This document shows, piece after piece, positions 7,831 to 15,577 of a stretch of 37,449 nucleotides of DNA (the stretch's first letter is position 1; the number at the start of each line of letters is the position of its first letter). Under the pieces are notes generated by a model. It worked only from the letters and a program-made list of their open reading frames with translations, had not been told where the DNA came from and made no database searches. Source of the stretch: Bacilli bacterium (GTDB lineage Bacteria; Bacillota_I; Bacilli_A; RF39; UBA660); assembly GCA_900772445.1 (NCBI GenBank), contig CAAHEL010000030.1, positions 1-37,449 of the forward strand. Direction: 5' to 3'. The translations under genes and the position numbers were made by a program.

Positions 7831-8442
7831 ATGAAACTACTAAAGAGTATTATTAGTGGTATAGTTGATTTTCTTATGTTAATAGTAATTTTAATTGCTA
7901 TTGGGGTATCGCTAGTATCTTTAACCTCAGATAATAATGGAGTTTCTAAAATTGGCAAATATATGCCTCTTAGTGTACAAACAAACTCAATGGAGGACAC
8001 AATTTTAAAAGGCGACTTTATTATTATGGAAGAATGTGATGTATCAAAATTACAAAAAGGTGATATAATTGCTTTCTTTGCCACAGAACAAGACCAAGTA
8101 ATTATCAAAACCCACAGAATTGTGGAAATTACTGAAGGTGCTGGTGGAAGATCATTTATAACTAGAGGAGATAATAATGATGCGGATGACTATGTTCCAG
8201 TATTTCCTAGTGATATAATAGGTAAATGGAATGGAACAAGAATAGCGCATGTTGGAAGTATATTGGACTTTGTAAGTTCACAAATAGGTTTCTTAATATG
8301 TATTATCCTACCATTATTCGCCTTATTTATATATCAAATTTATAGATTCATTGTAGTAATTATTGAAGAAAAAAATAATGCTACAGGTTCTAAAAATAAA
8401 GAAAAGAAGAATAAAAAAGCAAAAGAAAATGAAGAAAAATAG
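7831..8442 (+). CDS. sipW: SipW-type (ER-type) signal peptidase I
   Basis: Membrane serine protease that removes signal peptides of matrix proteins. An N-terminal membrane segment (residues about 11-31) is followed by the catalytic Ser in VQTNSMEDT (S53). The general base is His in IIKTHRIVE (H95) rather than Lys, the mark of the ER/archaeal/SipW type. TRGDNNDADD (D114) supplies the conserved aspartate region. A second hydrophobic segment lies near 150-175 and a Lys-rich cytoplasmic tail ends the protein. I start at ATG 7831, because the ribosome site GGTGGGGTG lies between it and an in-frame ATG at 7816. Last gene of unit A, with an intrinsic terminator over its stop codon. Confidence 0.92.
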   Translation: MKLLKSIISGIVDFLMLIVILIAIGVSLVSLTSDNNGVSKIGKYMPLSVQTNSMEDTILKGDFIIMEECDVSKLQKGDIIAFFATEQDQVIIKTHRIVEITEGAGGRSFITRGDNNDADDYVPVFPSDIIGKWNGTRIAHVGSILDFVSSQIGFLICIILPLFALFIYQIYRFIVVIIEEKNNATGSKNKEKKNKKAKENEEK

Positions 8443-8460
8443 CATTACGCTATTTTTTTT
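8436..8460 (+). terminator. Intrinsic terminator of unit A
   Basis: AAAATAGC (8436-8443) pairs with GCTATTTT (8449-8456) around ATTAC, followed by a T-run. The stem overlaps the stop codon of the signal peptidase gene. Confidence 0.85.
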
Positions 8461-8482
8461 ATTCAAAATTCGACAATTGTCT

Positions 8483-8510
8483 TTCAATATAAAAAATTAA
8501 ATGGTATAAT
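8483..8510 (+). promoter_or_regulatory. Probable promoter of unit B
   Basis: TATAAT at 8505-8510 has an extended TGG in front. The -35 is weak (TTCAAT at 8483-8488, 16-base spacer). It starts the transcript that runs from the AAA+ gene at 8560 to 14981. The imperfect palindrome CGACAATTGTC lies just upstream. Confidence 0.6.
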
Positions 8511-8559
8511 TATTATATAATGAATAATAGACAGAAATTTATGTTTAGTAGGTGGTAAA

Positions 8560-10086
8560 ATGGATTTATTTGTAAGATTTCTATATGATTTTCTTTCCCT
8601 ATTCTTTGGAGGATTAAAGAAAATATTTGTAGGACTATTTAATGGTATAAAAGAAATGTTTAACTTTCCAGGATATTATAAAGTAATAAAAGGATATTCT
8701 GAAGATTTAACTACCAAAGAATGGATAATGGTTGTTTTAGCAGCATTATGCGTTTTAATAATATTAGCAACCATAGTATTTCTAATTGTATTATTAGTAA
8801 GAAAATATATTAGATTAAGAAAAAGTCTAGTAGAACAAGAAGAATTACTAGAAGAAGTAGCAAACTTAAATAGAGATGTCTTAAAACTAACCAAAGAAAA
8901 AGATAACATAATGGCAATGAAAGTAAGTCAATTAGGACTAAAACCAAATGAATCTAATATCGAAGAAGTATCTGAAGAACCAGATACAGAGGTCTTAAAA
9001 GAAGGAGAAAGTAGATTTACAAAATTAAGTTTAATAGACAAGGAATACGAAAACTATGTCCCTGAAGACTATCATAATACCTTTGATTTACCAGAATTAT
9101 GTGAAACATTTAGAAATTTCTCTGCCTCTAAACTAGGATTATATTATAAAATAGATATGGTAAGATTATTCGTTTCTGCCATTGCTTCAACAAGATTAGT
9201 AATCTTACAAGGTATCTCTGGTACTGGTAAAACTTCCCTTGCTTATGCTTGGGGAAAATTCTTAAAGAATGATTCCACAATTGCTTCAGTGCAACCCTCT
9301 TGGAGAGATAGAACAGAATTATTTGGTTACTTTAACGAATTTACCAAAAAATTTAACGAAACAGATGTCCTAAAGAAAATGTATCAAGCAGGATATGATG
9401 ATAGAGTTTATATTACCGTACTAGACGAAATGAATATCGCCCGTGTTGAATATTACTTTGCAGAAATGCTATCAATACTTGAAATGCCAAGTAGAGATGA
9501 ATGGATAATAGAAATGGTATCTAGTCCTTGGCCTACTGACCCTAAAAGACTAGTAGATGGAAAACTAAAAATACCAGGAAATATGTGGTATGTTGGAACA
9601 ATTAATAACGATGACTCTACATTTATGGTAACAGATAAAGTATATGACCGTGCTATGCCAATAGACATAAACGATAAAGGTGAAGTATTCAAAGCACCAC
9701 TTACTGATGCAATGGATATTAACTCATCATATCTAGAATCATTATTTAAAAAAGCCAAAGAAGAAAACCCAATTCATAAAGAATTACTAGATAAAATCGA
9801 AGAAATGGATAACTATGTAATCGCCCACTTCAGAATCGCTTTTGGTAACCGTATCGTAAAACATATGAAAGACTTTGTCCCAGTATATGTTGCTTGCGGT
9901 GGAAAAGAAACTGATGCAATAGATTACTTCATAGCAAGAAAAATATTAAGAAAATTTGAACAATTAAACCTTTCATATATCAGAGATGAAATAGATGGAT
10001 TTATCAAATTCCTAGACACAACATTTGGAAAAGACGTAATGCACGAATGTAAAGAATACCTACTTAGATTAAAGAAATTAGTATAG
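8560..10086 (+). CDS. Membrane-anchored McrB-like AAA+ ATPase, 508 aa
   Basis: Residues 1-40 are aromatic and amphipathic, 56-80 form one clear membrane span, 85-118 a coiled coil, and from about 185 an AAA+ module follows. Walker A is GISGTGKTS (218-226) and Walker B VYITVLDEMN with D289/E290; the DEMN ending, PSWRDRTELFGY and the sensor-like GTINNDDST with a following YDRAMPIDI are typical of the McrB/dynein-like AAA+ branch. The enzyme would form a hexameric motor at the membrane. It is followed after 8 bases by a DUF2357-like protein, the usual company of McrB-like ATPases, but here both lie in an operon of secreted proteins and a signal peptidase. That context favours a role in envelope assembly rather than restriction; this is inference. 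Confidence 0.85.
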   Translation: MDLFVRFLYDFLSLFFGGLKKIFVGLFNGIKEMFNFPGYYKVIKGYSEDLTTKEWIMVVLAALCVLIILATIVFLIVLLVRKYIRLRKSLVEQEELLEEVANLNRDVLKLTKEKDNIMAMKVSQLGLKPNESNIEEVSEEPDTEVLKEGESRFTKLSLIDKEYENYVPEDYHNTFDLPELCETFRNFSASKLGLYYKIDMVRLFVSAIASTRLVILQGISGTGKTSLAYAWGKFLKNDSTIASVQPSWRDRTELFGYFNEFTKKFNETDVLKKMYQAGYDDRVYITVLDEMNIARVEYYFAEMLSILEMPSRDEWIIEMVSSPWPTDPKRLVDGKLKIPGNMWYVGTINNDDSTFMVTDKVYDRAMPIDINDKGEVFKAPLTDAMDINSSYLESLFKKAKEENPIHKELLDKIEEMDNYVIAHFRIAFGNRIVKHMKDFVPVYVACGGKETDAIDYFIARKILRKFEQLNLSYIRDEIDGFIKFLDTTFGKDVMHECKEYLLRLKKLV

Positions 10087-10094
10087 GTGATAAA

Positions 10095-11225
10095 ATGAGA
10101 GAATTCAAATTATTAGATTTATATGAAAGCACAAATGATGAAATAAAAGAAAATTTTCTTGATAATATAGATGCCAGATTACAAGTACAAAATAAATATA
10201 GAAAAGTAATTTTTGATTATTCTTGGTTAGAAAAAATGGAAGAAACAATGAATTATTTAGATAACATCATAAGAAACCCTAAAAAATTTATCATTAACGA
10301 AGAAGAAGTCGTAAAAATAGAAAAAGCAAGAAAAGTAACCGTTGAAAGTATTAGACACTTAACCCAACATACAAGTTATATCCAACAATACGATCAACAT
10401 ACTGGTGAAGTTAAACCATCAAAAATACTAAACATAAATAAAGAAGAAAGTTTTGACTTATACGAAAATAGATTTATCTATACCCTATTAATTAATATGA
10501 AAATGTTTATTAGTAGAGTTGGAGGAAATAGTGAAAATGGTTCAAGTCTAAAAAGTTTAAGAAACATAAAATACAATGCTAAAACAAAAGTAGGAACTGA
10601 AGTTGTAGATATCAAAATAGACCTAAATTCCTCAAATAATAAAAACTTAACCTCAACCAATAATTTAGGATTAAGCGTATCACAAAGAATAGAAAAAATA
10701 AAAATGCAATTAGCGGACTTTACAAATTCAGACTTTATCAAAGACATAGAAAGAGCAAACGTATCATTAGTAAGAAGTCCAATTAAAAAAACAAACATTA
10801 TCTTAAAAAATCCTAACTTCCAAAAAGCAGTAGAATTATGGAATTTCCTAGAAAGTTATGACTTTGATAATTTTCAAGAAGAAAACATAGATAACGAATA
10901 CGAAGACACTTCAGACTTTAGAAATAATATGAATGACAGTTTTCTTATTGACTATATAGTGTTAAATAATGTACTTGACAATGACAAGAACAAAGAAGAA
11001 TTATACAAACTAAACAAATACTATATAACTAAAATAATAAAAGATTTCGTTGATAATAATAATAACTATGATGAAAAAGCATTTATCAAAATGTTAAAAG
11101 AAGAATTTAAAGAAGTTAAAAAAGTTAAAACAATTAAACTAAATAGAATAAGAAATATCTATCAAAAAGACATAGAAAAATATCTTAAAATAAAAAAGGA
11201 ATGCATTAATATTTTAGGAAGATAA
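10095..11225 (+). CDS. DUF2357-like partner of the AAA+ ATPase, 376 aa
   Basis: No signal peptide or membrane span. The central block (residues about 90-140: ESIRHLTQHTSYI followed by ESFDLYENRFIYTLLINM) resembles the DUF2357 family, whose members accompany McrB-type AAA+ proteins and usually carry a PD-(D/E)XK nuclease at the C-terminus. Here the C-terminal part is a Lys/Asn-rich helical region and I see no D-x-K or E-x-K core of such a nuclease, so any nuclease function appears absent. The AGGTGATAAA ribosome site and 8-base gap tie it to the ATPase; the next gene starts one base after its stop region. Family assignment is by eye and moderate; its pairing with the ATPase is the stronger evidence. 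Confidence 0.65.
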   Translation: MREFKLLDLYESTNDEIKENFLDNIDARLQVQNKYRKVIFDYSWLEKMEETMNYLDNIIRNPKKFIINEEEVVKIEKARKVTVESIRHLTQHTSYIQQYDQHTGEVKPSKILNINKEESFDLYENRFIYTLLINMKMFISRVGGNSENGSSLKSLRNIKYNAKTKVGTEVVDIKIDLNSSNNKNLTSTNNLGLSVSQRIEKIKMQLADFTNSDFIKDIERANVSLVRSPIKKTNIILKNPNFQKAVELWNFLESYDFDNFQEENIDNEYEDTSDFRNNMNDSFLIDYIVLNNVLDNDKNKEELYKLNKYYITKIIKDFVDNNNNYDEKAFIKMLKEEFKEVKKVKTIKLNRIRNIYQKDIEKYLKIKKECINILGR

Positions 11226-11226
11226 T

Positions 11227-12369
11227 ATGAAAATAATAAAATTAATAGATAAAATTAGAAATAACAAACTCTTAAAAGCATCATTAGAATTATTATTAAT
11301 AATGGTATCAGTATTAGTAGTATCATATGCTTGGTTTTTCAGAGGTACACAAGTTGAATCCAAAGACTTAACCATCAAAACAAAAGCAAGTAGAATATTA
11401 TATATATCATTAGATAATGGTATTACTTGGGATACAGAATTAAGTTTAAATCTAGGTAATGACTTTAAATTTAATACCGAAGTAACAGGTAACGGAATAA
11501 AGTTTTATAAAGCATTAACCAAAAGAGAAGATGGTGCCCCAATAACATTTACAACTGCTGAAAAAGGAGTAGATTATTTAGAATTTGATATCTTATTCAA
11601 AGCAAATGCCCCTTTAGGAGTATTCTTAGATTCAGATTCCTATGTACTTCCTTCGGTTGGTACTACCCAAAATAATCTAATAGGACAAGGTGTTTTAAGA
11701 AGAAGTTCATATGGAGATTTTTCAAGAGACTTAATTGCAGGAGCAGTACGTGTTGCCTTTATTGAAAATGATTATGTCGAAGACCAATACGTTCCTAAAC
11801 TTAAAACTTCGATGGTTTGGGCCCCAAATAAAAATTATGAATTAATCTATCAAAATAACCAGTATACCTTTGATATAAATTCTACAAATTCTCAAGATTA
11901 CAAATATGTAGATGCCGAAGAAGGAATAAATTACATTAATGTAGATAATTTAAAAGATAACCTAAATACAGATTTTGATAATGACTATGCTAATGGTGAC
12001 CCAATGATAACAAAAATAGATGAAAATTTTAATAATGGCATAAAAGCAGTAACCGTTAGAATTTGGATAGAAGGAAATGATAGAGAAGCACATACCGCAT
12101 TAACTGGTGGAATATTTACCCTAAATTTAAGTTTTATGGGAATAATCAAAAATGAAAATAACAATATACCAAACGTTGAAATAAATCAAACAGATATGAC
12201 AATTACCAATTATGATAATACTATGGAATACTCCAAAGACAATGGAAATACCTGGATAAAATATGAAACAGATAATAATCCCGTATTTACATCTGGAGAT
12301 AAAGTATATGTAAGATATATTGAAGACGATAATTATTACGCTTCAAAAATCAAAGAATTAAATTTCTAG
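11227..12369 (+). CDS. Secreted TasA-like protein with C-terminal Ig-like module, 380 aa
   Basis: A short basic N-terminus and hydrophobic core (residues about 17-35) end in VSYAWFFRG, a SipW-type signal. The mature part begins with VESKDLTIKTKAS, parallel to the start of the 315-aa subunit, and carries VTVRIWIEGNDREAHTALTGG (W280 within), the shared WxEG-x-D motif. The last 65 residues form a separate module (TMEYSKDNGNTWIKY, then KVYVRYIEDDNYYAS), a type often seen in repeated surface-protein domains and also present in the next gene. It starts one base after the DUF2357-like gene, so co-translation is likely. A fibre subunit or tip/adaptor protein is plausible. Confidence 0.8.
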   Translation: MKIIKLIDKIRNNKLLKASLELLLIMVSVLVVSYAWFFRGTQVESKDLTIKTKASRILYISLDNGITWDTELSLNLGNDFKFNTEVTGNGIKFYKALTKREDGAPITFTTAEKGVDYLEFDILFKANAPLGVFLDSDSYVLPSVGTTQNNLIGQGVLRRSSYGDFSRDLIAGAVRVAFIENDYVEDQYVPKLKTSMVWAPNKNYELIYQNNQYTFDINSTNSQDYKYVDAEEGINYINVDNLKDNLNTDFDNDYANGDPMITKIDENFNNGIKAVTVRIWIEGNDREAHTALTGGIFTLNLSFMGIIKNENNNIPNVEINQTDMTITNYDNTMEYSKDNGNTWIKYETDNNPVFTSGDKVYVRYIEDDNYYASKIKELNF

Positions 12370-12380
12370 GAGGTGAGTTT

Positions 12381-13433
12381 ATGAAGAAAATCATTGTCAG
12401 AATATTAAAAATAATGATTTTAGTACAAATAGCATTAATATTTGTCTATACAACCTATGCGTGGTTTTCTGATAAAACAAACCCACAAATAAGTCAAGAT
12501 GATATAAAAGTAACATCTGCCGAAGGATTAGTAATAAAATTATCTGAAGATAGCGAAGCAAGAACATCAGTAAGCTTAAATGAAATATTATCAGACTATG
12601 ATTTATTTGCTTTAAAACAGATGTCTAGTGCTGATGGAATAAACTTCTATACAATAGATTTTGGTGCAGGTCTCGCTCATTCAGCTCCCCAATTTGTTAA
12701 AGTACCAGTTCAAGAAAACGGATTAATAAATATGGAAGCAAATGGTATAATAGATTATGATTTCTATCTAGAAACCGAAGAACAAGCAAAACATATATAT
12801 TTACATAAAGATACAGCATTCCAAGGTATCGCCTCAAACTCAATTAGATTTGCCCTAACACTAACCGAAGGAACAAATAAAACAGTATATATCTTCGGTG
12901 ATAAAAGAGAAAATGCCATTGATGGATATACAACAAAAGCAATAATTAAAAAAGGAAAGTTTTCTTATAATAACATAGATGCATCATTTACAGCAAACCA
13001 AACAGTATATGCTTATGAAGACTATAATGGAGGAAGAGGTAATGATGATAATGACCCAATTGATTTAACTAAAATATTATTCACTATGGAAGCAAATAGT
13101 ACAAGAACTATAAATGTAAAAATATGGTTAGAAGGTGGAGATGAAGATTGTGATACAACATTAGCAAATACAATGGTAAATGCCTTAATAAAATTTGGTA
13201 GTGCCAATGTCTTAAGAGACGCACCAATACTAACCGCTAATAATAGTAGTAGAACAATTACTGGATTAACAACAGAAATGGAATACGCATATACAAATAC
13301 CGCAACAACAATTTGGACTAGTGTCACAAATCCAAGTATGACATTTAGTAGAGGTACAACGGTATATGTAAGATATAAAGAAGTTCAAGGTGTATCATCA
13401 TATTCATATGCAACAAAGGTAGTATTTAACTAG
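12381..13433 (+). CDS. Secreted TasA-like protein with C-terminal Ig-like module, 350 aa
   Basis: Hydrophobic segment at about residues 9-26 followed by YTTYAWFSDK, again a SipW-type signal. The mature domain starts with DDIKVTSAEGLVIKLSED, matching the first strand of its paralogues, and contains NVKIWLEGGDEDCDTT (W249). The C-terminal 65 residues (ITGLTTEMEYAY, then TTVYVRYKEVQG) repeat the module of the preceding gene. No cysteine pairs and no sortase motif. A strong AGGAGGTGAG ribosome site lies before the ATG, which fits a well-translated subunit. Together with 11227-12369 it looks like a tandem duplication that has diverged. Confidence 0.8.
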   Translation: MKKIIVRILKIMILVQIALIFVYTTYAWFSDKTNPQISQDDIKVTSAEGLVIKLSEDSEARTSVSLNEILSDYDLFALKQMSSADGINFYTIDFGAGLAHSAPQFVKVPVQENGLINMEANGIIDYDFYLETEEQAKHIYLHKDTAFQGIASNSIRFALTLTEGTNKTVYIFGDKRENAIDGYTTKAIIKKGKFSYNNIDASFTANQTVYAYEDYNGGRGNDDNDPIDLTKILFTMEANSTRTINVKIWLEGGDEDCDTTLANTMVNALIKFGSANVLRDAPILTANNSSRTITGLTTEMEYAYTNTATTIWTSVTNPSMTFSRGTTVYVRYKEVQGVSSYSYATKVVFN

Positions 13434-13441
13434 GTGAGAAT

Positions 13442-14023
13442 ATGAAAAAGAAAATTACTATAAATACAATATTAAATATAATATTAGCAATAGTTTTACT
13501 AGGATACGCTTATAGTTGGATGGTAACTGAACCATCATATGGAGAAATAGTAGATTACAAAAGAGATTTAGTAGTATCTTCTTCAGGAATAGATGTCGAA
13601 GTATATATTTATAAAGGTAATGATTACGTATTATATGAAGAAGAAAATATTATTGTAGATAATATGGCACCAAATGATTCCATAAGATTTAAGTTTGTTA
13701 TGACTAATACCAAACAAAACCCAACATTAACTAATATTATATTTGCTAATATAAGTGGAGACCTTGAAGAACTAAAAGACTATATATCAGTAACAAGTGC
13801 TAGTCCCCAAAACTTTACAAAACCCCTAAAAGATAATCTCTTAACAACATCAACATATGATGGACTAACAATAACAAACTATATGAAATTCTATGAAAAT
13901 TTCAAAGTAAATGCCAATAGTAGTGAAACAATATATTGGACTATTAACTTGGATAAAACCGCAGATAATAAAGTCGCAGAAAAAAAACTAATAATAGAAA
14001 ACATTATATTCTTAAATCCATAA
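13442..14023 (+). CDS. Small secreted camelysin/TasA-like protein, 193 aa
   Basis: Basic start, hydrophobic core (residues about 8-22) and GYAYSWMVTEPS, a variant of the Y-x-W signal seen in the neighbours. The mature part is a single beta-rich domain with DNMAPNDSIRFKFVMTN near residues 77-95, a pattern typical of camelysin/TasA-like folds in which the partner strand describes a supported tissue-like sandwich. It lacks the WLEG-x-D motif of the four larger paralogues and the C-terminal Ig-like module. It starts 8 bases after the previous stop with a GGTGAG site. It may be an accessory subunit, in the way TapA assists TasA, but there is no sequence reason to call it TapA. Confidence 0.72.
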   Translation: MKKKITINTILNIILAIVLLGYAYSWMVTEPSYGEIVDYKRDLVVSSSGIDVEVYIYKGNDYVLYEEENIIVDNMAPNDSIRFKFVMTNTKQNPTLTNIIFANISGDLEELKDYISVTSASPQNFTKPLKDNLLTTSTYDGLTITNYMKFYENFKVNANSSETIYWTINLDKTADNKVAEKKLIIENIIFLNP

Positions 14024-14045
14024 CAAAAAGAAAAGAGGAAAAAGT

Positions 14046-14981
14046 GTGAGAAAAATAGTATTAAACTTTATAGAAACAATTTTAATTATAATAATTGCCT
14101 TAATATGTGTTGTATCTATTTTACAAAGCACATTACTAGAAAATAAAGCAATATTCGGTTATCGTAGTTATGTAATTGCCTCAAATAGTATGTACCCAGT
14201 ATTAAAATATGGAGATGTAATACTAGTAAAAGAAATCCCGTTTGATAGCATAAAAAAAGGTGACATAATTACTTATCGTGGTAAAGAAGGTGAAGTAAAA
14301 AATAAAATTATTACCCACGAAGTAATAGATATATTAACCGAAGAAAATACCACTGTATTAAAAACACAAGGTAGAGCAAATACCGGAGTAGACCCATATG
14401 TATATAAGGAACAAGTTATAGGGAAATATGAATACAGATTTCTATTATTTAGTGCAATTAGTAAAGTAATAAGAGACAAAGTAGGATTTGTAATATGCAT
14501 CTTAATTCCCTTCTCTATCCTATTCGTTTTAGAATTAATTAGCGTAACAAAAGAAGTTAAGAGAAAAGAATTTGAAGTAACAATGCAAACCCAATTAGAA
14601 GAATTAAAAAACATAAATTCAAACTCAGAATTATCAAAAGCAATTGAAGACGTAATATCAGAACAATTATTAGAAATTAAAAAAGCACGAAGAGACTTCA
14701 AGAAAATAGATGAACTAGAAAGAACAATTCAAGTTCCGTTAGAAGAAATTCAAAAACAAATAGCATACTTAAATAGTAAATTAACTAAAGAACCACAAGA
14801 AGACAATAAAGATTTAGACCAAACAGTAGTATTACCAACAAGTGATGACATAAGATTAGAAATAGAACAAGAATTAGAAAGAAAGAAATCAACAACTACT
14901 GTTGATAAAAAGAAGAAGAAAGCAAAGAAATCAACAACTACTGTTGAAAAAAAGAAAACAAAAAAGGAACCAGGTAAATAA
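14046..14981 (+). CDS. Second ER-type signal peptidase I with long lysine-rich tail, 311 aa
   Basis: GTG start at 14046 after AAGAGGAAAAA. One N-terminal span (about 8-30), catalytic Ser in ASNSMYP (S48), and His in KIITHEVID (H91), so Ser/His chemistry like SipW. The aspartate element reads TQGRANTGVDPY: the usual G-D is G-R here, while the second Asp (D116) remains, which could alter activity or specificity. A second span lies at about 148-170. After that comes about 140 residues of cytoplasmic coiled coil and a Lys-rich end with a repeated STTTV element, unusually long for this family. It closes unit B, and one tail region could dock the ATPase or other cytoplasmic partner; that is speculation. 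Confidence 0.87.
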   Translation: MRKIVLNFIETILIIIIALICVVSILQSTLLENKAIFGYRSYVIASNSMYPVLKYGDVILVKEIPFDSIKKGDIITYRGKEGEVKNKIITHEVIDILTEENTTVLKTQGRANTGVDPYVYKEQVIGKYEYRFLLFSAISKVIRDKVGFVICILIPFSILFVLELISVTKEVKRKEFEVTMQTQLEELKNINSNSELSKAIEDVISEQLLEIKKARRDFKKIDELERTIQVPLEEIQKQIAYLNSKLTKEPQEDNKDLDQTVVLPTSDDIRLEIEQELERKKSTTTVDKKKKKAKKSTTTVEKKKTKKEPGK

Positions 14982-14996
14982 ATCTGATTCCTTTTA
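14962..14996 (+). terminator. Intrinsic terminator of unit B
   Basis: AAAAGGAA (14962-14969) pairs with TTCCTTTT (14988-14995), with an inner CAG/CTG pair, spanning the stop codon of the second signal peptidase gene. Confidence 0.75.
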
Positions 14997-15069
14997 ATTA
15001 ATACTAAAAAAGAAAATACCATACCAAGTATAATATTTTCTAATATACCTATACATCTAATATTTATAA

Positions 15070-15103
15070 ATAAAAAAAGAAACATTAACGACAATTTAAT
15101 GTT
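15070..15103 (-). terminator. Intrinsic terminator of the minus-strand transcript
   Basis: Read on the minus strand: AACATTAA (15103-15096), loop ATTGTCG, TTAATGTT (15088-15081), then TCTTTTTTTATTT. The stem is perfect and the T-run long, so direction is clearly minus. Confidence 0.85.
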
Positions 15104-15407
15104 CTTCCTAGTTTTTTGAATAAATTATAAATCTTTGCCGCAGACCCATAATCCCTTATCCAATCACGAGTTTCTCTCTCGGATATACGTATACAGTTGA
15201 CAGTAGATAAGACCTCCAATAGGCATTCACAGTATTTACTTTACTCAAAATAGCAAATAATAAATACCTTACTAAGAACAACTATCCTTTATCAGTAAAC
15301 AACTGCATCAGGAATCAATAACCAATAGTAATATTTATCAATGATATACATTAAAATAAATAATCTTACTACTAATTATCACATTAGCATCCTTACATCT
15401 ATCAACT
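15070..15407 (-). ncRNA. Candidate structured non-coding RNA, about 340 nt, unknown family
   Basis: A strong minus-strand promoter and a perfect minus-strand terminator frame this segment, which holds no gene with a start codon and ribosome site. Base composition is less AT-rich than surrounding spacers. The 5' end can pair with a site about 210 nt downstream: CAGTTGA (15408-15402) with TCAACTG (about 15199-15193), continued by AGAT/ATCT and AAG/CTT, giving a long closing stem. Farther on, ATCCGAG/CTCG-GGAT forms another hairpin. I found no hallmarks of RNase P, tmRNA, SRP or T-box. On the minus strand an open frame without ATG (ending ...KKLGRTLNCR, stop at about 15083-15085) overlaps the 3' half; it could be chance or a remnant of a gene. 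The RNA call rests on promoter, terminator and pairing. Confidence 0.55.
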
Positions 15408-15413
15408 GACTAT

Positions 15414-15441
15414 ATTATATCACATATAAGAATAATGTCAA
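15414..15441 (-). promoter_or_regulatory. Strong minus-strand sigma-A promoter
   Basis: TTGACA (15441-15436), a 16-base spacer, TATAAT (15419-15414) with an extended TGA. A-tracts lie directly upstream on this strand, as in UP elements. Transcription would begin near 15407. Confidence 0.85.
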
Positions 15442-15444
15442 TAC

Positions 15445-15481
15445 TTTTTTTTACTTTTTTCGACTTTTTTTCATTTTTTTT
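15445..15481. promoter_or_regulatory. Phased T/A-tracts between divergent promoters
   Basis: Four T-runs of 6-8 bases (15445-15452, 15455-15460, 15465-15471, 15474-15481) with centres 9-10.5 bases apart. In-phase A-tracts bend DNA. They sit right behind the -35 of the minus-strand RNA promoter and about 18 bases behind that of the giant LRR gene, so they may act as a shared UP-like element. Confidence 0.6.
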
Positions 15482-15498
15482 AAAATGACCTATACATA

Positions 15499-15527
15499 TT
15501 GCATTTAATACAAAAATAATATATAAT
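15499..15527 (+). promoter_or_regulatory. Sigma-A promoter of the giant LRR gene
   Basis: TTGCAT (15499-15504), 17-base spacer, TATAAT (15522-15527). About 45 bases of leader precede the ATG at 15578, which has a GGAGGAAT site. Confidence 0.85.
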
Positions 15528-15577
15528 TATTATAGTAGAAGATTGTCGAAAAATATGAAGAATGGAGGAATATAATA

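Noticed and set aside
15083..15240. Minus-strand frame ending ...KKLGRTLNCR inside the ncRNA candidate
   Set aside because: No ATG and no ribosome site; only about 50 codons after the preceding stop. Kept as a remark, not as a gene.
15070..15407. Known RNA families (RNase P, tmRNA, SRP, T-box, 6S)
   Set aside because: No GAGGAAAGUC, no tRNA-like ends, no SRP GGAAGGAAGCA loop, no T-box UGG motif, and size or layout unlike 6S.
4937..15552. TGTCGAA(AA) near each surface-unit promoter (4937, 8469 reverse, 15544) as a common regulator site
   Set aside because: Position relative to the promoters differs in each case and the same heptamer is common in coding DNA as Val-Glu codons.
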